DNA of 39,051 nt from Rhodospirillaceae bacterium Spongia-Bin9 (GCA_900197615.1 FZLR01000021.1:1-39051); one strand, 5' to 3'; shown: positions 27,650 through 36,045, counted from the first letter of the stretch. Translations and numbers: made by a program. Notes: generated by a model not told the origin, from the letters alone.

Positions 27650-28830
27650 GGGCAACGGCGATGCAGCAGAGGACGATCTCCAACCGCTCCGTGGCCGCGA
27701 TGACGGTCGAGCGCGACACGGTGTTCTGGGACCGGACCGTGACCGGCTTCGGGGTCCGGGTCTATCCGACCGGCGGCAAGGTCTACATCGCCCAGGCGCG
27801 GGGGCCGGAGGGGCCGAAGCGGGTGACGGTGGGCCGGCACGGCGTGCTCAACGCCGACGAGGCCCGCCGGCGGGCGGCGCTGATCGTGACGCGCATCAAG
27901 GCGGGCGAGGACCCGGTGGCGCTGCCGCTCGCGGCCCGGGCCAGGGGCGGCCCGACCGTGGCCGACCTCGCGGCGCGCTATCTGGAAGATCATGTCGAAG
28001 TCCGGCTCAAGCCGAGGACGCAGACCAAGCTCCGCGGCGTGCTGCGCCGCCACATCCTGCCCGCGCTCGGCCGGCTGCCGGTCGAGGCGGTGGAGCGCCG
28101 GCAGGTCGTCGAACTGCACCGCGGACTGAGCGGCCGTCCGGTAGCGGCGAACCGGGCGGTCAAGACGCTGGCGCACATGTACCGTCTGGGCGAGGGCTGG
28201 GGCCTTGTGCCGGCGGGCTGCAACCCGTGCCGGTCGATCGAGAAACATCCCGAGCGCGGCCGCGAGCGCTTCCTGACCGACGCCGAGTTCGCCCGGCTCG
28301 GGCGGGCGCTGGACGAGGCCGTGGACACCGGCACCGCCTCGCCCGTGGCCGCGGCGGCGATCCGCCTGCTGATGCTGACCGGCTGCCGCAAGGGCGAGGT
28401 CCTCGCGCTGCGCTGGACGGACGTCGATCTGGACGCCGGCGAGCTCCGCCTTCCCGACGCGAAATCCGGTCCCCGCGCGGTGCAGCTGCCGCCGCCGGCG
28501 GTGCGGCTGCTGGCGGCGCTGCCGCGCCGGGCGGGCAACCCGTGGGTGTTTCCGGGCAGGGCTCCGGACGGCCGCTGTAGCGAGAGTGCGCTCGACAGGG
28601 CCTGGCGGGCCGTGCGGGAAGCCGCGAAGCTGGAGGATGTCCGGATTCATGACCTTCGACACAGCTTCGCTTCCAGGGCGCTGGCGCTCGGCGAGACCCT
28701 GCCGGTGATCGGCAAGCTGCTGGGGCACAACGATATCGAGACGACGGCAAGATATGCGCACCTGGCGCAGGATTCGATCCACGAGGCGGCGGAGAGAATC
28801 GCCGACAGCATTGCGGCAGATATTCTGTAA
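27646..28830 (+). CDS. Tyrosine recombinase/integrase 2 (paralogue of integrase 1)
   Basis: This 394-residue protein has the same domain order as integrase 1. The arm-type N-terminus contains FWDRTVTGFGVRVYPTGGK, and the catalytic residues R248 (GCRKGE), H335-x-x-R338 (HDLRHSFAS), H361 (LGHNDIETT) and Y370 are intact. The start is GTG 27646, overlapping the integrase 1 stop, or ATG 27661. Lengths and sequence show it is a diverged tandem duplicate, not a recent copy. Coupled integrase pairs suggest a heteromeric recombinase. The attachment sites are not identified. Confidence 0.92.
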   Translation: MRATAMQQRTISNRSVAAMTVERDTVFWDRTVTGFGVRVYPTGGKVYIAQARGPEGPKRVTVGRHGVLNADEARRRAALIVTRIKAGEDPVALPLAARARGGPTVADLAARYLEDHVEVRLKPRTQTKLRGVLRRHILPALGRLPVEAVERRQVVELHRGLSGRPVAANRAVKTLAHMYRLGEGWGLVPAGCNPCRSIEKHPERGRERFLTDAEFARLGRALDEAVDTGTASPVAAAAIRLLMLTGCRKGEVLALRWTDVDLDAGELRLPDAKSGPRAVQLPPPAVRLLAALPRRAGNPWVFPGRAPDGRCSESALDRAWRAVREAAKLEDVRIHDLRHSFASRALALGETLPVIGKLLGHNDIETTARYAHLAQDSIHEAAERIADSIAADIL

Positions 28831-28861
28831 AGACACTGAGCGACTACGCTCGCCGAACCAT

Positions 28862-29050
28862 GTCAGGTTGGACGATTTTCGTCATACGTATGCGTCGAGG
28901 GCGCTGGCCCTGGGCGAGAGCCTCACGATGATCGGCAAGTTGCTGGGCCACACGCAGGTGCAGACGACTGCCCGTTACGCGCATCTGGCCCGGGATTCAA
29001 TCCAGAACGCCGCAGCGCGGATCACAGGGAGCATCGGGGGCAACCTCCTG
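28862..29050 (+). pseudogene. Tyrosine recombinase C-terminal remnant (third copy)
   Basis: Only the end of a catalytic domain remains: RHTYASRALALGE, then IGKLLGHTQVQTTARYAHLA with the Tyr nucleophile, and a short tail. The residue aligned with the first catalytic His is Asp (LDDFRHT). There is no N-terminus and no plausible ribosome site. It lies 31 bases after the integrase 2 stop and resembles the end of that gene, so it is the tail of a third tandem recombinase. The following 227 bases to 29277 hold nothing I recognise. Confidence 0.8.
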
Positions 29051-29277
29051 GGCGGCGGCCCCTCAGGCCCTCAACCGGTCGGTTTCGAGGGCGCCGTACA
29101 GTCGGCCTGCCGGCGACCTGAATTCGGTCGACCCTCACAGCCTGTTGTCCGGCGCTCAGATTTGACGCCGATCAGCGTGACAACGTGTTGATCCAATTTT
29201 TCTTGAGGTCAATGGGTGACGCCGAACAACACACGATCACGAACAGAAGGCCGGAATATCCGTCAGCGCTTCAGCCG

Positions 29278-30492
29278 TTACACACCTCGAGGGCAAACGA
29301 CGGCATGCACCGCGAACTTTCTCCCTGATTCCGCGACATCGCGTTCGAGGGCTGTAGGATTACGGCAAAGACTGCTCGGGTCGTATACGAGGCACACCAA
29401 TGTGTCCACACGCTCCATGGCTGCATAGCGCGCCGCATCCTCGATGAGCTCATCTGCAACTTGGCGCTGCTGCAAAGACTGTCGCGTCATCTTCACCTCT
29501 ACCACCAAGCGTGCGTCGGGCAAGTAGAAGTCCACCCTGGATGAGTTCCCCGCGTATGAAGGCGTCACTTCCTCCGCCCGCACGTCGTCGAAATGCAGCA
29601 GGAGGATGGCGTGGAACAAATCCTGCACGTCGTATTCGTCCCGTATCGACACCGCGTCGCGCCCGCCGTGGCGGCGTCCCAGCTGCATCGCAAAAAGATG
29701 AAACCGGCGACAGAGCACCAGTACGGTATCGAGCGAACTGGCCGATGCATTGCGAAACGGCAGCTTGTCGAGAATGCGTCTGCAAAGATACATGAACGCC
29801 GCTGCTTCGCTGACGTCGGTAACGCTCACCCGGTCTTCCGCAAGTCTCGTTTCAAATGCAGCTTCGAGTACGTTCGTCGACAGGATGTCTTCGGCGCCGA
29901 TCGCAAAGCTCAATCGAGCGACCAGCGACAATTCACGCATGCTGAGGGTTTTGATGTCCGGAGCGATTCCCCCGGCACTTCGCCCCTTCGCGGGATCGAC
30001 ATGGTTGAGCGCCATCATCGCAGCCAGTCGAAGCTGGGGGTTGTGGAAGCGGTTCGATGCAAGGCCGCGGATCAGGAGGTTCGCGAACCACTCGACATGG
30101 CCGTGCGGGTCGGCGTCCAGGGAAGCGAGGCCGCAGGCGACGCCCACCAGTTCTCGCGGACTGTACTCGAACGACCCCCGGTCACCCGGGAACGCGGCCC
30201 GGCCGCGCAGCGTCTCGATGGCGGCCATCCACGCTTCGCGGACACCGGGGCTCACTTTCTCCAGGACCAAGCCATAGGCCGCTATCACGGGAGCGCGGCG
30301 GAAGTCGGGCCTCTCCGATTGCGGGATGTCGGTGAGCCAACTCTCGGGATACTCCATGCCGTGGCGCTCGCATATGCGTATGGCAAGCGCGGCGGCGAGG
30401 TCGGGCCAGTCGATGGCCTGCCCGATCTTGCGCCGCGCGGCAGCCTGAATCTCGGCCAGAGGGCTCTCGATGACGTGCGTCACAGGAACCAT
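29278..30492 (-). CDS. PD-(D/E)XK nuclease, Argonaute-associated effector
   Basis: This 404-residue protein has a helical N-terminal part of about 280 residues with no family I can name. The C-terminal restriction-endonuclease-like domain contains E286 in RDEYDVQDLF, D321 in SRVDFYLPD, and E332-x-K334 in VVEVKMTRQ, which together make a complete PD-(D/E)XK site. Its ATG at 30492 lies inside the end of the Argonaute gene (13-base overlap), so the two are co-translated. A predicted nuclease gene is likewise linked to RsAgo, and nuclease effectors of long-B Argonautes degrade DNA when the Argonaute recognises an invader. It is probably the toxic effector of an abortive-infection type system. Activity and specificity are not shown by the sequence. 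Confidence 0.85.
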   Translation of the reverse strand: MVPVTHVIESPLAEIQAAARRKIGQAIDWPDLAAALAIRICERHGMEYPESWLTDIPQSERPDFRRAPVIAAYGLVLEKVSPGVREAWMAAIETLRGRAAFPGDRGSFEYSPRELVGVACGLASLDADPHGHVEWFANLLIRGLASNRFHNPQLRLAAMMALNHVDPAKGRSAGGIAPDIKTLSMRELSLVARLSFAIGAEDILSTNVLEAAFETRLAEDRVSVTDVSEAAAFMYLCRRILDKLPFRNASASSLDTVLVLCRRFHLFAMQLGRRHGGRDAVSIRDEYDVQDLFHAILLLHFDDVRAEEVTPSYAGNSSRVDFYLPDARLVVEVKMTRQSLQQRQVADELIEDAARYAAMERVDTLVCLVYDPSSLCRNPTALERDVAESGRKFAVHAVVCPRGV

Positions 30493-32783
30493 CGGCTATA
30501 GCGGAGCTTCACGTCTAGCGGTGTTGTCGACCACTGTGGCACGTCGCGCAGACGACCCAGGAGCTCCGCGATACGCTCGGAATAGAAGATCGTGACCGGT
30601 GTGTGGACGGGCAAGGTGGAACGCCACGACAGGCTGGTAAATTTCAACACCTGTTCGGATAGGTAGTCCACATCCCTGAATGTCGATGCGGGATCGACGC
30701 GAATGAGGAGCGGCTTGGGTAGCGGCGCGTTAGCTCGCTTGATCAGATTGCCGGAATTGACCGCCAGGAGTCGGCTTGAACGGCCGATTTGCGCGATGGT
30801 ACCGCGATCGGGCGCATAAACCCCTTTCATCTCGCGACCCTGCTTCTTGACCGGAACGCCGAGCGCGTTTCTGTCAAGGAGCGTGAAGGGATGGTCGTGG
30901 GTCACGGTGACAAACGCCAGTTGAACGTCTTGTTCCGATCCGACTTCCCGCGTGCATTGGAAAACGATCCGAGCAATGTCCACGCGCTTCAGCGGGCGAT
31001 GGGCATGAAAGACGACGCGAATTCGGTCGCCGGGTTGCCAGTTATTGCGTTGCTTGACGTCCCTGAGGATGGACAACATGGAAGTCCTGACCACCTCCGG
31101 ATATTCGGCATACGCGCATTCGCGCGATACGTTTCCGAGAACATAGGTGCCGTCCCCGCTGAATACGGTGGTGATGCCAACATGGCGTTGCCGATCCTCG
31201 ATGCGGCTGCCTGAAAGCTCCGCAAAGCCCATGCCAACGACCAGCTCGTCGCCGATCTGCCGGTCCTGGTTGACCGTCCAGGGCGTGCCGTTCAGCTTGG
31301 CGTAGAGAGCGACAGAAAAATTCTGCAGCGCATAGGAAAGACCATAGCGGTCCTTGTTCAGGGTATCGACCCGAATCTCCTGGGCCGGGATCCCCACGGT
31401 CATGAGCAATGCTTTGGTTCTCAAGTACGGATTGCGAAGACCCGGCAGGAAGGCGTGGCGGTCCTGAAGGACCACGATGGCCGCGTCCATGCGGTGGTCA
31501 TGTTGCAACGTATCGGTGATCGCGTCGCGATAGGCCTGTTCCACCTGGTCATCGGCAATGCCGCCGAGATCGACCGGGCAGTTGACAAACTCAATCTTGC
31601 GGATGCCGAACACCCGGACGAATCCCTGCTCGAATCCGGGTCCGGTCCTGCCCATTCCGTCCCGAAGGCCGGCGAGGAAGCTATTGACCTTACCTTCAAC
31701 CCCCTTGGGAAAGACCACCAACAATCTGGGAGAGCGAGTGGGGAAGCTGTCGCGGTCGTACGGGCCGTAGTCGAGTAGCCCACGCCAAGCGAACCTCGCG
31801 CTGTTCGAACCCGTACGGTCGTACACGTAGTCAACCGGTGGCGCCCTGTAGATGGAATTTGCGCTTCCATCGTTCGCAATCGTGATCCGTCGACCGACTT
31901 GCGCATGCATCTCAAGCCCGAGAGGAATAGGATTGCGTGCGAGGAACTTTCCGACCTCTTCGACCTTCGTGTCGAAGTCCGGTCCGAGCCGGTAGCCCGT
32001 TTGCGCCTGCTCCATCGCGGCATTGAACGACCGGGCGCGCTGGCCCAGCAGCCCCTGGAGGCAGCGTGCAAAGTTCTCCTTCGACCCTTCGATCTTGGCG
32101 TCCTTCAGAGCGACGTGGCTGTCGTCGTGAGCTTCGCAAAGCCACACGGTATCACCATCAATCCGCTCAAATTGACCGAGATGACGACGTTGTCCCGGTT
32201 CGGACTGGCGCCGAACCAGATGGAGTCCGGCGAGATCAACCTTGGCGTCCTGCAGGCGGGTCAGATCCGTGTCAATATCGTAATGCATGTTGATGGTAAC
32301 AAAAATGCCGACACGGGCGCATCCGTCCGCGAGTTCATAGATCTTGGGGTGTATGCGATAGCGCGGCCTGACACGAAAGCCATCGAGCAAGGCGGGGTCG
32401 ATTCCGGCATCTTTGGCGGCCGTCACGACCAAGTCCTGCTTTTGCGCCAGAAAGGTGAACGGTCGCCGCCTCAGCGGTTCATACTTGTGGAAGACTTCAG
32501 CCACGCTGTCTTCCAGGCATGATCGCAGGAGCCAGGGATGCTCGCGTGTGCGGAGCGTAGCCGTGCGGCCAGACACATTAACGCCACCGCCCTTGAGGCG
32601 GAGGTAGTAGAGCATGCCCTTGAACCAGTGAACGAACCAGTGGTCGGACACGCGCTCACGCTCCGCCTTGACCTCAGCACCGTCAGGAAAGTCGCGAACC
32701 AGAACTTCAACGATCTCCGGCAGAACAACCTCGAAACCGTTGGTGACGAGGGGTCCTGCGGCGGAGATGGGGTGAGCGATCAT
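30480..32783 (-). CDS. Long-B prokaryotic Argonaute, RsAgo-like, predicted catalytically inactive
   Basis: This 767-residue protein closely resembles Rhodobacter sphaeroides RsAgo (777 residues) along its length. MID guide-5'-end residues are Y453 (NPYLRTK), K457, Q468 (GIPAQEIR) and K496 (LYAKLNG), each exactly 10 lower than the RsAgo Y463/K467/Q478/K506. The PIWI domain starts near 510. The first catalytic Asp is replaced by Gly519 in ELVVGMGFAEL, as in RsAgo, so target slicing is not expected. The C-terminus ends RYSRWFL, with the bulky residues that contact the guide. RsAgo uses short 5'-U RNA guides against DNA such as plasmids; the same is inferred here. ATG 32783 has GAGGAA upstream. 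An alternative ATG at 32822 gives 780 residues, and the frame is open to 33032. Confidence 0.95.
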   Translation of the reverse strand: MIAHPISAAGPLVTNGFEVVLPEIVEVLVRDFPDGAEVKAERERVSDHWFVHWFKGMLYYLRLKGGGVNVSGRTATLRTREHPWLLRSCLEDSVAEVFHKYEPLRRRPFTFLAQKQDLVVTAAKDAGIDPALLDGFRVRPRYRIHPKIYELADGCARVGIFVTINMHYDIDTDLTRLQDAKVDLAGLHLVRRQSEPGQRRHLGQFERIDGDTVWLCEAHDDSHVALKDAKIEGSKENFARCLQGLLGQRARSFNAAMEQAQTGYRLGPDFDTKVEEVGKFLARNPIPLGLEMHAQVGRRITIANDGSANSIYRAPPVDYVYDRTGSNSARFAWRGLLDYGPYDRDSFPTRSPRLLVVFPKGVEGKVNSFLAGLRDGMGRTGPGFEQGFVRVFGIRKIEFVNCPVDLGGIADDQVEQAYRDAITDTLQHDHRMDAAIVVLQDRHAFLPGLRNPYLRTKALLMTVGIPAQEIRVDTLNKDRYGLSYALQNFSVALYAKLNGTPWTVNQDRQIGDELVVGMGFAELSGSRIEDRQRHVGITTVFSGDGTYVLGNVSRECAYAEYPEVVRTSMLSILRDVKQRNNWQPGDRIRVVFHAHRPLKRVDIARIVFQCTREVGSEQDVQLAFVTVTHDHPFTLLDRNALGVPVKKQGREMKGVYAPDRGTIAQIGRSSRLLAVNSGNLIKRANAPLPKPLLIRVDPASTFRDVDYLSEQVLKFTSLSWRSTLPVHTPVTIFYSERIAELLGRLRDVPQWSTTPLDVKLRYSRWFL

Positions 32784-33232
32784 CGGCAATGTTCCTCGGC
32801 AAGATCGAAGCGGGGGCGCCATTGAGGCCCACTCTCCCTCGGCGCCCTGCCATGCATTGGTGTCCTCCTCGAAGTCCGTATCGGACAGGAGCGTGCCAGA
32901 ACCGCAAAACAGATCGACGCCCTGCAAATGCAAGAGGCGGTAGGCGCGGGAGTAACTCGGCAATCGTTTGGTCGCAATTCTCGACCTGCACGCGACCTCA
33001 ATGCGCGATATGGTTTCACGCCTGTCGACCAATCAGTGCGTATCAATTCAGCGTGCCGACTTGCCAGGGTAAGAGCAAGCGGTTGTCTGGGAAACTTCAT
33101 TGCGGGACTTCCACGCGCGAACAAGGCACGCAACTCGCCGAAACGAGTCTCGGATCGTAATTCACTCATCACTTCAAAATACCAACTACCGTTGACAGTG
33201 AACTGGTCAATTGTCCACTGTCATGTCTCCTA
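32784..33232 (-). other. 450-bp gap upstream of the Argonaute gene
   Basis: No gene with recognisable character lies between the ATPase stop and the Argonaute start. The Argonaute frame stays open to 33032 and includes a DLFCGSGTLL stretch of uncertain meaning. The segment 33193-33223 is a dyad. No strong promoter was found, but the Argonaute-nuclease pair probably starts here because the gap is large. Confidence 0.4.
33193..33223. promoter_or_regulatory. 31-bp imperfect palindrome downstream of the ATPase gene
   Basis: TGACAGTGAAC (33193-33203) and GTCCACTGTCA (33213-33223) form an inverted repeat with one mismatch around a 9-base centre. It lies ten bases after the ATPase stop and 410 bases before the Argonaute start. 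No T-run follows, so it reads more like an operator than an intrinsic terminator. Confidence 0.45.
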
Positions 33233-35092
33233 TCAGCAACCAAGGGCAGCCGTACCGGTCTCAGCCATGAACCGCGGTGTACGAAGCTCATTATTCTCAA
33301 TCATCACTAGTATCTCATCTAGATCCCTCTCGAACGTACTCATGCTGACCTGCAGATAGCGCCAGCAGCTGAACTCTGATCGTCCGCCAAGGGCGGTCAG
33401 TGCTCGTTTCGCCCGGTTCGCATGGTCTACGGCCTTGTCGGTTTCTCCTACTGCCCAATACGCAATCACCATGCACTGCAGATAATTTGCGGTCTCTTCA
33501 TTTTCTTCGCCTGATTGATCGATTTCCACTACTCGTATGAATGTCTCCCGATCAATGGCTCCGTCTATCCCCCAAAGTGCCATGCCGTAGTTGAACGCTT
33601 CAACGATCTCCATCTCCGCGACTTCGAGTTCCGTGTCACGGAACAATGCCGCAGCCGCCGCACATCGACCGAGGCCCATATACGACAATCCGAGACAACG
33701 TCGGGCTCTCTTGCGCATATCCGGCCGAAGATCTGACAATGCAACGATCGGCTCCCACAACGCCACCGCAATCAACAAATCGTCACGAGAACGGTTGAAA
33801 GTACCGGCAAGCCAGAACTTTCCATTAAGGTCCAGAGACGCCACCGCGTTCGACTCAACGAACCGTTGCGGTTCCCGCTTCTCAAGTCGCACCAAGCGCC
33901 AGATCGCCTCTCGTACCATTGGTGCAGCAATATGTTCTGACGCCAATACTCGCCACGCGTCCTCGACAGCACCATCCAATTCACCGTTGTCAGCGCGGAA
34001 TCGCGAACGTTTCAAAAACGCCTCTGGTCGATCGTATCCATGGTGGATCGCTTGATTGATCAGCTGTGCTGCGGATTCCGTTTGACGATCGGTTTCTCTG
34101 AGCTCGGCAAGTCGAAACAGGATTTCTCCGTCATCCCGATGGCCCTCTTCGATCTTCACGAGCCTTTCGTCTCTTGTGAGTATCGAGTCGTCTTCCAACC
34201 ATCGTCTCCGCTCTCCTGCTCTTTGGATGTATTCAAGTGCACCGTCCCGGTCATTCCAATTTCGAGTCGAAATTTCTCGAACAATATCGCTGTATTCATG
34301 TGCTAGACGGCTTCTGGGACGGTCCTTCGCAAATACCACCTGGTTGAGGAGAGAAAGAGAATCGTACCGGTGTACGACCATGGGATCGCGCTGGAAACCA
34401 AGCTGCTTCTGAAACGCTGATATCTTATCCTTCAATATCAGATCTTCGTCGTCTAGATCTGGCACGTTGGACATCACGAAGTGTAGTGCAATATTCTTCC
34501 TTCGCGGCTCATCTGCCTCGGCGCGAATGTCGCGGACGACTTGAGTCAGACCGCGAAGGTTCTGTTCATTTGGAAAAAATAGAATGACTACGGAGTCGGG
34601 TAGTTGTCGTGTACAAATTCCGCTAGAATCCGTGTGCCCAGTGCGGGAGTCTATCAGGACATAATCCGGTTGAACGGTCCGCGACCATTGCTTTCTGAGA
34701 TCTTCGAACAGCACAAACCCATCACGCCGCTCGTATAAATCTACCCAATCGATCTGACCCAATGTTGCGGCGTAGGTGTCGTTTCTTCCCGAGGGCATGA
34801 TCCATAATTTTCCACCTTCTTGACCGATGTCAGAACAGTCTCCGATGTAACCCGCAACGTTCGGAGCTTTTCCCGACTTCACATACTCAGCGACAAAGTC
34901 GATGATTCCAGGAACTTCTTCTCGCGGCCGCAGCACGTCAAAGGTATCCAGTCCCGGCGCCTCAACGTCGAAATCCACAACAAGAACGCGCCGCCCGCGA
35001 AGCGCGAGAGTGACGGCCGTATTCACCAAGGCCATCGTGCGGCCGACGCCGCCCTTGAACGAGTAGAACGTCGTTATGTACATGCCCGTCAC
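33233..35092 (-). CDS. KGGVGR-motif P-loop ATPase with TPR-like C-terminus
   Basis: This 619-residue protein starts as a ParA/MinD-like SIMIBI ATPase: deviant Walker A FKGGVGRTM (K13 to M20), VVDFDVEAPGLDTF (switch I, D42), and YVLIDSRTGHTD (Walker B/switch II, D148). Arg replaces the usual Lys before Thr in the P-loop, which defines the KGGVGR variant found in conflict systems. From about residue 300 the protein is helical with degenerate tetratricopeptide-like repeats (for example LFRLAELRETDRQTESAAQL). It is more AT-rich by eye than the core genes, consistent with transfer. The ATG at 35092 overlaps the MqsA-like stop (ATGA). No partner substrate is known. It may be a nucleotide-driven switch or sensor for the preceding toxin-like/antitoxin-like pair. 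Confidence 0.85.
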   Translation of the reverse strand: MTGMYITTFYSFKGGVGRTMALVNTAVTLALRGRRVLVVDFDVEAPGLDTFDVLRPREEVPGIIDFVAEYVKSGKAPNVAGYIGDCSDIGQEGGKLWIMPSGRNDTYAATLGQIDWVDLYERRDGFVLFEDLRKQWSRTVQPDYVLIDSRTGHTDSSGICTRQLPDSVVILFFPNEQNLRGLTQVVRDIRAEADEPRRKNIALHFVMSNVPDLDDEDLILKDKISAFQKQLGFQRDPMVVHRYDSLSLLNQVVFAKDRPRSRLAHEYSDIVREISTRNWNDRDGALEYIQRAGERRRWLEDDSILTRDERLVKIEEGHRDDGEILFRLAELRETDRQTESAAQLINQAIHHGYDRPEAFLKRSRFRADNGELDGAVEDAWRVLASEHIAAPMVREAIWRLVRLEKREPQRFVESNAVASLDLNGKFWLAGTFNRSRDDLLIAVALWEPIVALSDLRPDMRKRARRCLGLSYMGLGRCAAAAALFRDTELEVAEMEIVEAFNYGMALWGIDGAIDRETFIRVVEIDQSGEENEETANYLQCMVIAYWAVGETDKAVDHANRAKRALTALGGRSEFSCWRYLQVSMSTFERDLDEILVMIENNELRTPRFMAETGTAALGC

Positions 35093-35673
35093 GCAACCCG
35101 TCGCAAGCGAAACGCCGCCTGTTCCTTACGCAGGACATCGGTCACTTCCACAACTCGAAATCTTCCCGCCACAACGCCAGCCACGTGACTTTCTGGAAGC
35201 CTTGCCGCCGTGAACTCCTGCAACCGCGACATGATCTCTGGACGCGCAAGAAGGCGCAGATACCGGTCGTTAGCGTGTGTCTGGATAGAAAGGCCGTTTT
35301 CCCACCGATTCAGCGATGCCTCGCCAAGCCCGGTCACATGGGCAAAGGCGGCCCTCGTCATCCCATGATCGTCTCTGATTCCCCGAATCTCGTCGGGTGG
35401 CAGAACGCCAAGATGATCGCAGATTGCAATGTGCTTCAGTCGTTCCGCCTCATCATCCAGATATTCGAACTCGCACGCCCCGCACCGACGCATCGGCACG
35501 CTCACCCGCAACCCGACAGAGGACTCCCCAGCTCCGTAATCGAATCCGTGGACATTCCACGTGGTCGTGATGCCCTCCTCACCGCACATAGGACAAGACG
35601 GCGCCGACTGCACGACCCGCATTCCAGTCCGCGAGTGCGCTTGCTGCTGGGTGTTCAAGCCTCTCGGATCCAT
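35089..35673 (-). CDS. MqsA-like zinc-finger/HTH regulator (antitoxin family)
   Basis: This 194-residue protein has an N-terminal zinc ribbon with C27, C30 (CPMC), C64 and C67 (CGAC), a linker, and an XRE-type helix-turn-helix at about 93-140 (MTRAAFAHVTGLGEASLNRW). This is the layout of MqsA antitoxins, which are about 130 residues, so this one carries an extra 55-residue C-terminal tail ending RLRRVA. The ATG at 35673 has GGGAG seven bases upstream, and a second ATG lies at 35622. Preceded 21 bases upstream by the toxin-like gene and overlapping the ATPase, it is the middle of a three-gene operon and probably represses the operon through the palindrome at 36069-36080. Confidence 0.85.
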   Translation of the reverse strand: MDPRGLNTQQQAHSRTGMRVVQSAPSCPMCGEEGITTTWNVHGFDYGAGESSVGLRVSVPMRRCGACEFEYLDDEAERLKHIAICDHLGVLPPDEIRGIRDDHGMTRAAFAHVTGLGEASLNRWENGLSIQTHANDRYLRLLARPEIMSRLQEFTAARLPESHVAGVVAGRFRVVEVTDVLRKEQAAFRLRRVA

Positions 35674-35694
35674 CTCCTGGCTCCCTCAATCTTT

Positions 35695-36045
35695 CTATTC
35701 GGAATAGTGAAAACTACGCCCGATGATCTTCCCCGATCCCAGTTGAAGCTTGACGTAGAGCTGTGGCTGGCCGGGCTCAAGGTCGATTTTCATCACGTAT
35801 CCTGTGGCTCCTCTCGGCGTGTGCAGTTCCATTGTCTCGATCGGGTGCCCGTCTTCGATCCTTGCCGCGATGAGTTCCCATGCCGCAGCATCTGTAAAGT
35901 GGGTATCCAGCACCCCCTCAGGGTTCCGTACCTGTCCTGGACGCCAGTCCGTCGGGCGCTCCCTGCTGAACGCTGTCACGCGAGCATGGCTCCTCCGCGC
36001 GAGGACTGCCAATTGATCTCTCGTCGATTCGCTCGGCGCCGTCAT
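35695..36045 (-). CDS. Small toxin-like protein paired with the MqsA-like gene
   Basis: This 116-residue protein has a middle segment TDAAAWELIAARIEDGHPIE and a C-terminal beta-rich part GYVMKIDL, LYVKLQLGSG and KIIGRSFHYSE. I recall this C-terminal pattern from small proteins encoded just before MqsA-family regulators, and it would suit a RelE/MqsR-like fold, but I cannot confirm RNase activity from sequence. ATG 36045 is preferred over 36111 because GAGGG lies about ten bases before it and the upstream 22 residues overlap the promoter. It is the first gene of the operon. Confidence 0.65.
   Translation of the reverse strand: MTAPSESTRDQLAVLARRSHARVTAFSRERPTDWRPGQVRNPEGVLDTHFTDAAAWELIAARIEDGHPIETMELHTPRGATGYVMKIDLEPGQPQLYVKLQLGSGKIIGRSFHYSE

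Noticed and set aside
26465-28830. Recombinase-in-trio (RIT) element
   Set aside because: The two complete genes are both DUF4102-type and the third is only a tail; a RIT needs three distinct intact recombinases.
29593-30501. 302-codon + strand frame opposite the nuclease
   Set aside because: Antisense to a gene with a complete nuclease site; no domain of its own.
32822-33032. DNA methyltransferase remnant suggested by DLFCGSGT
   Set aside because: One short motif-like match with no further methyltransferase motifs; likely chance.
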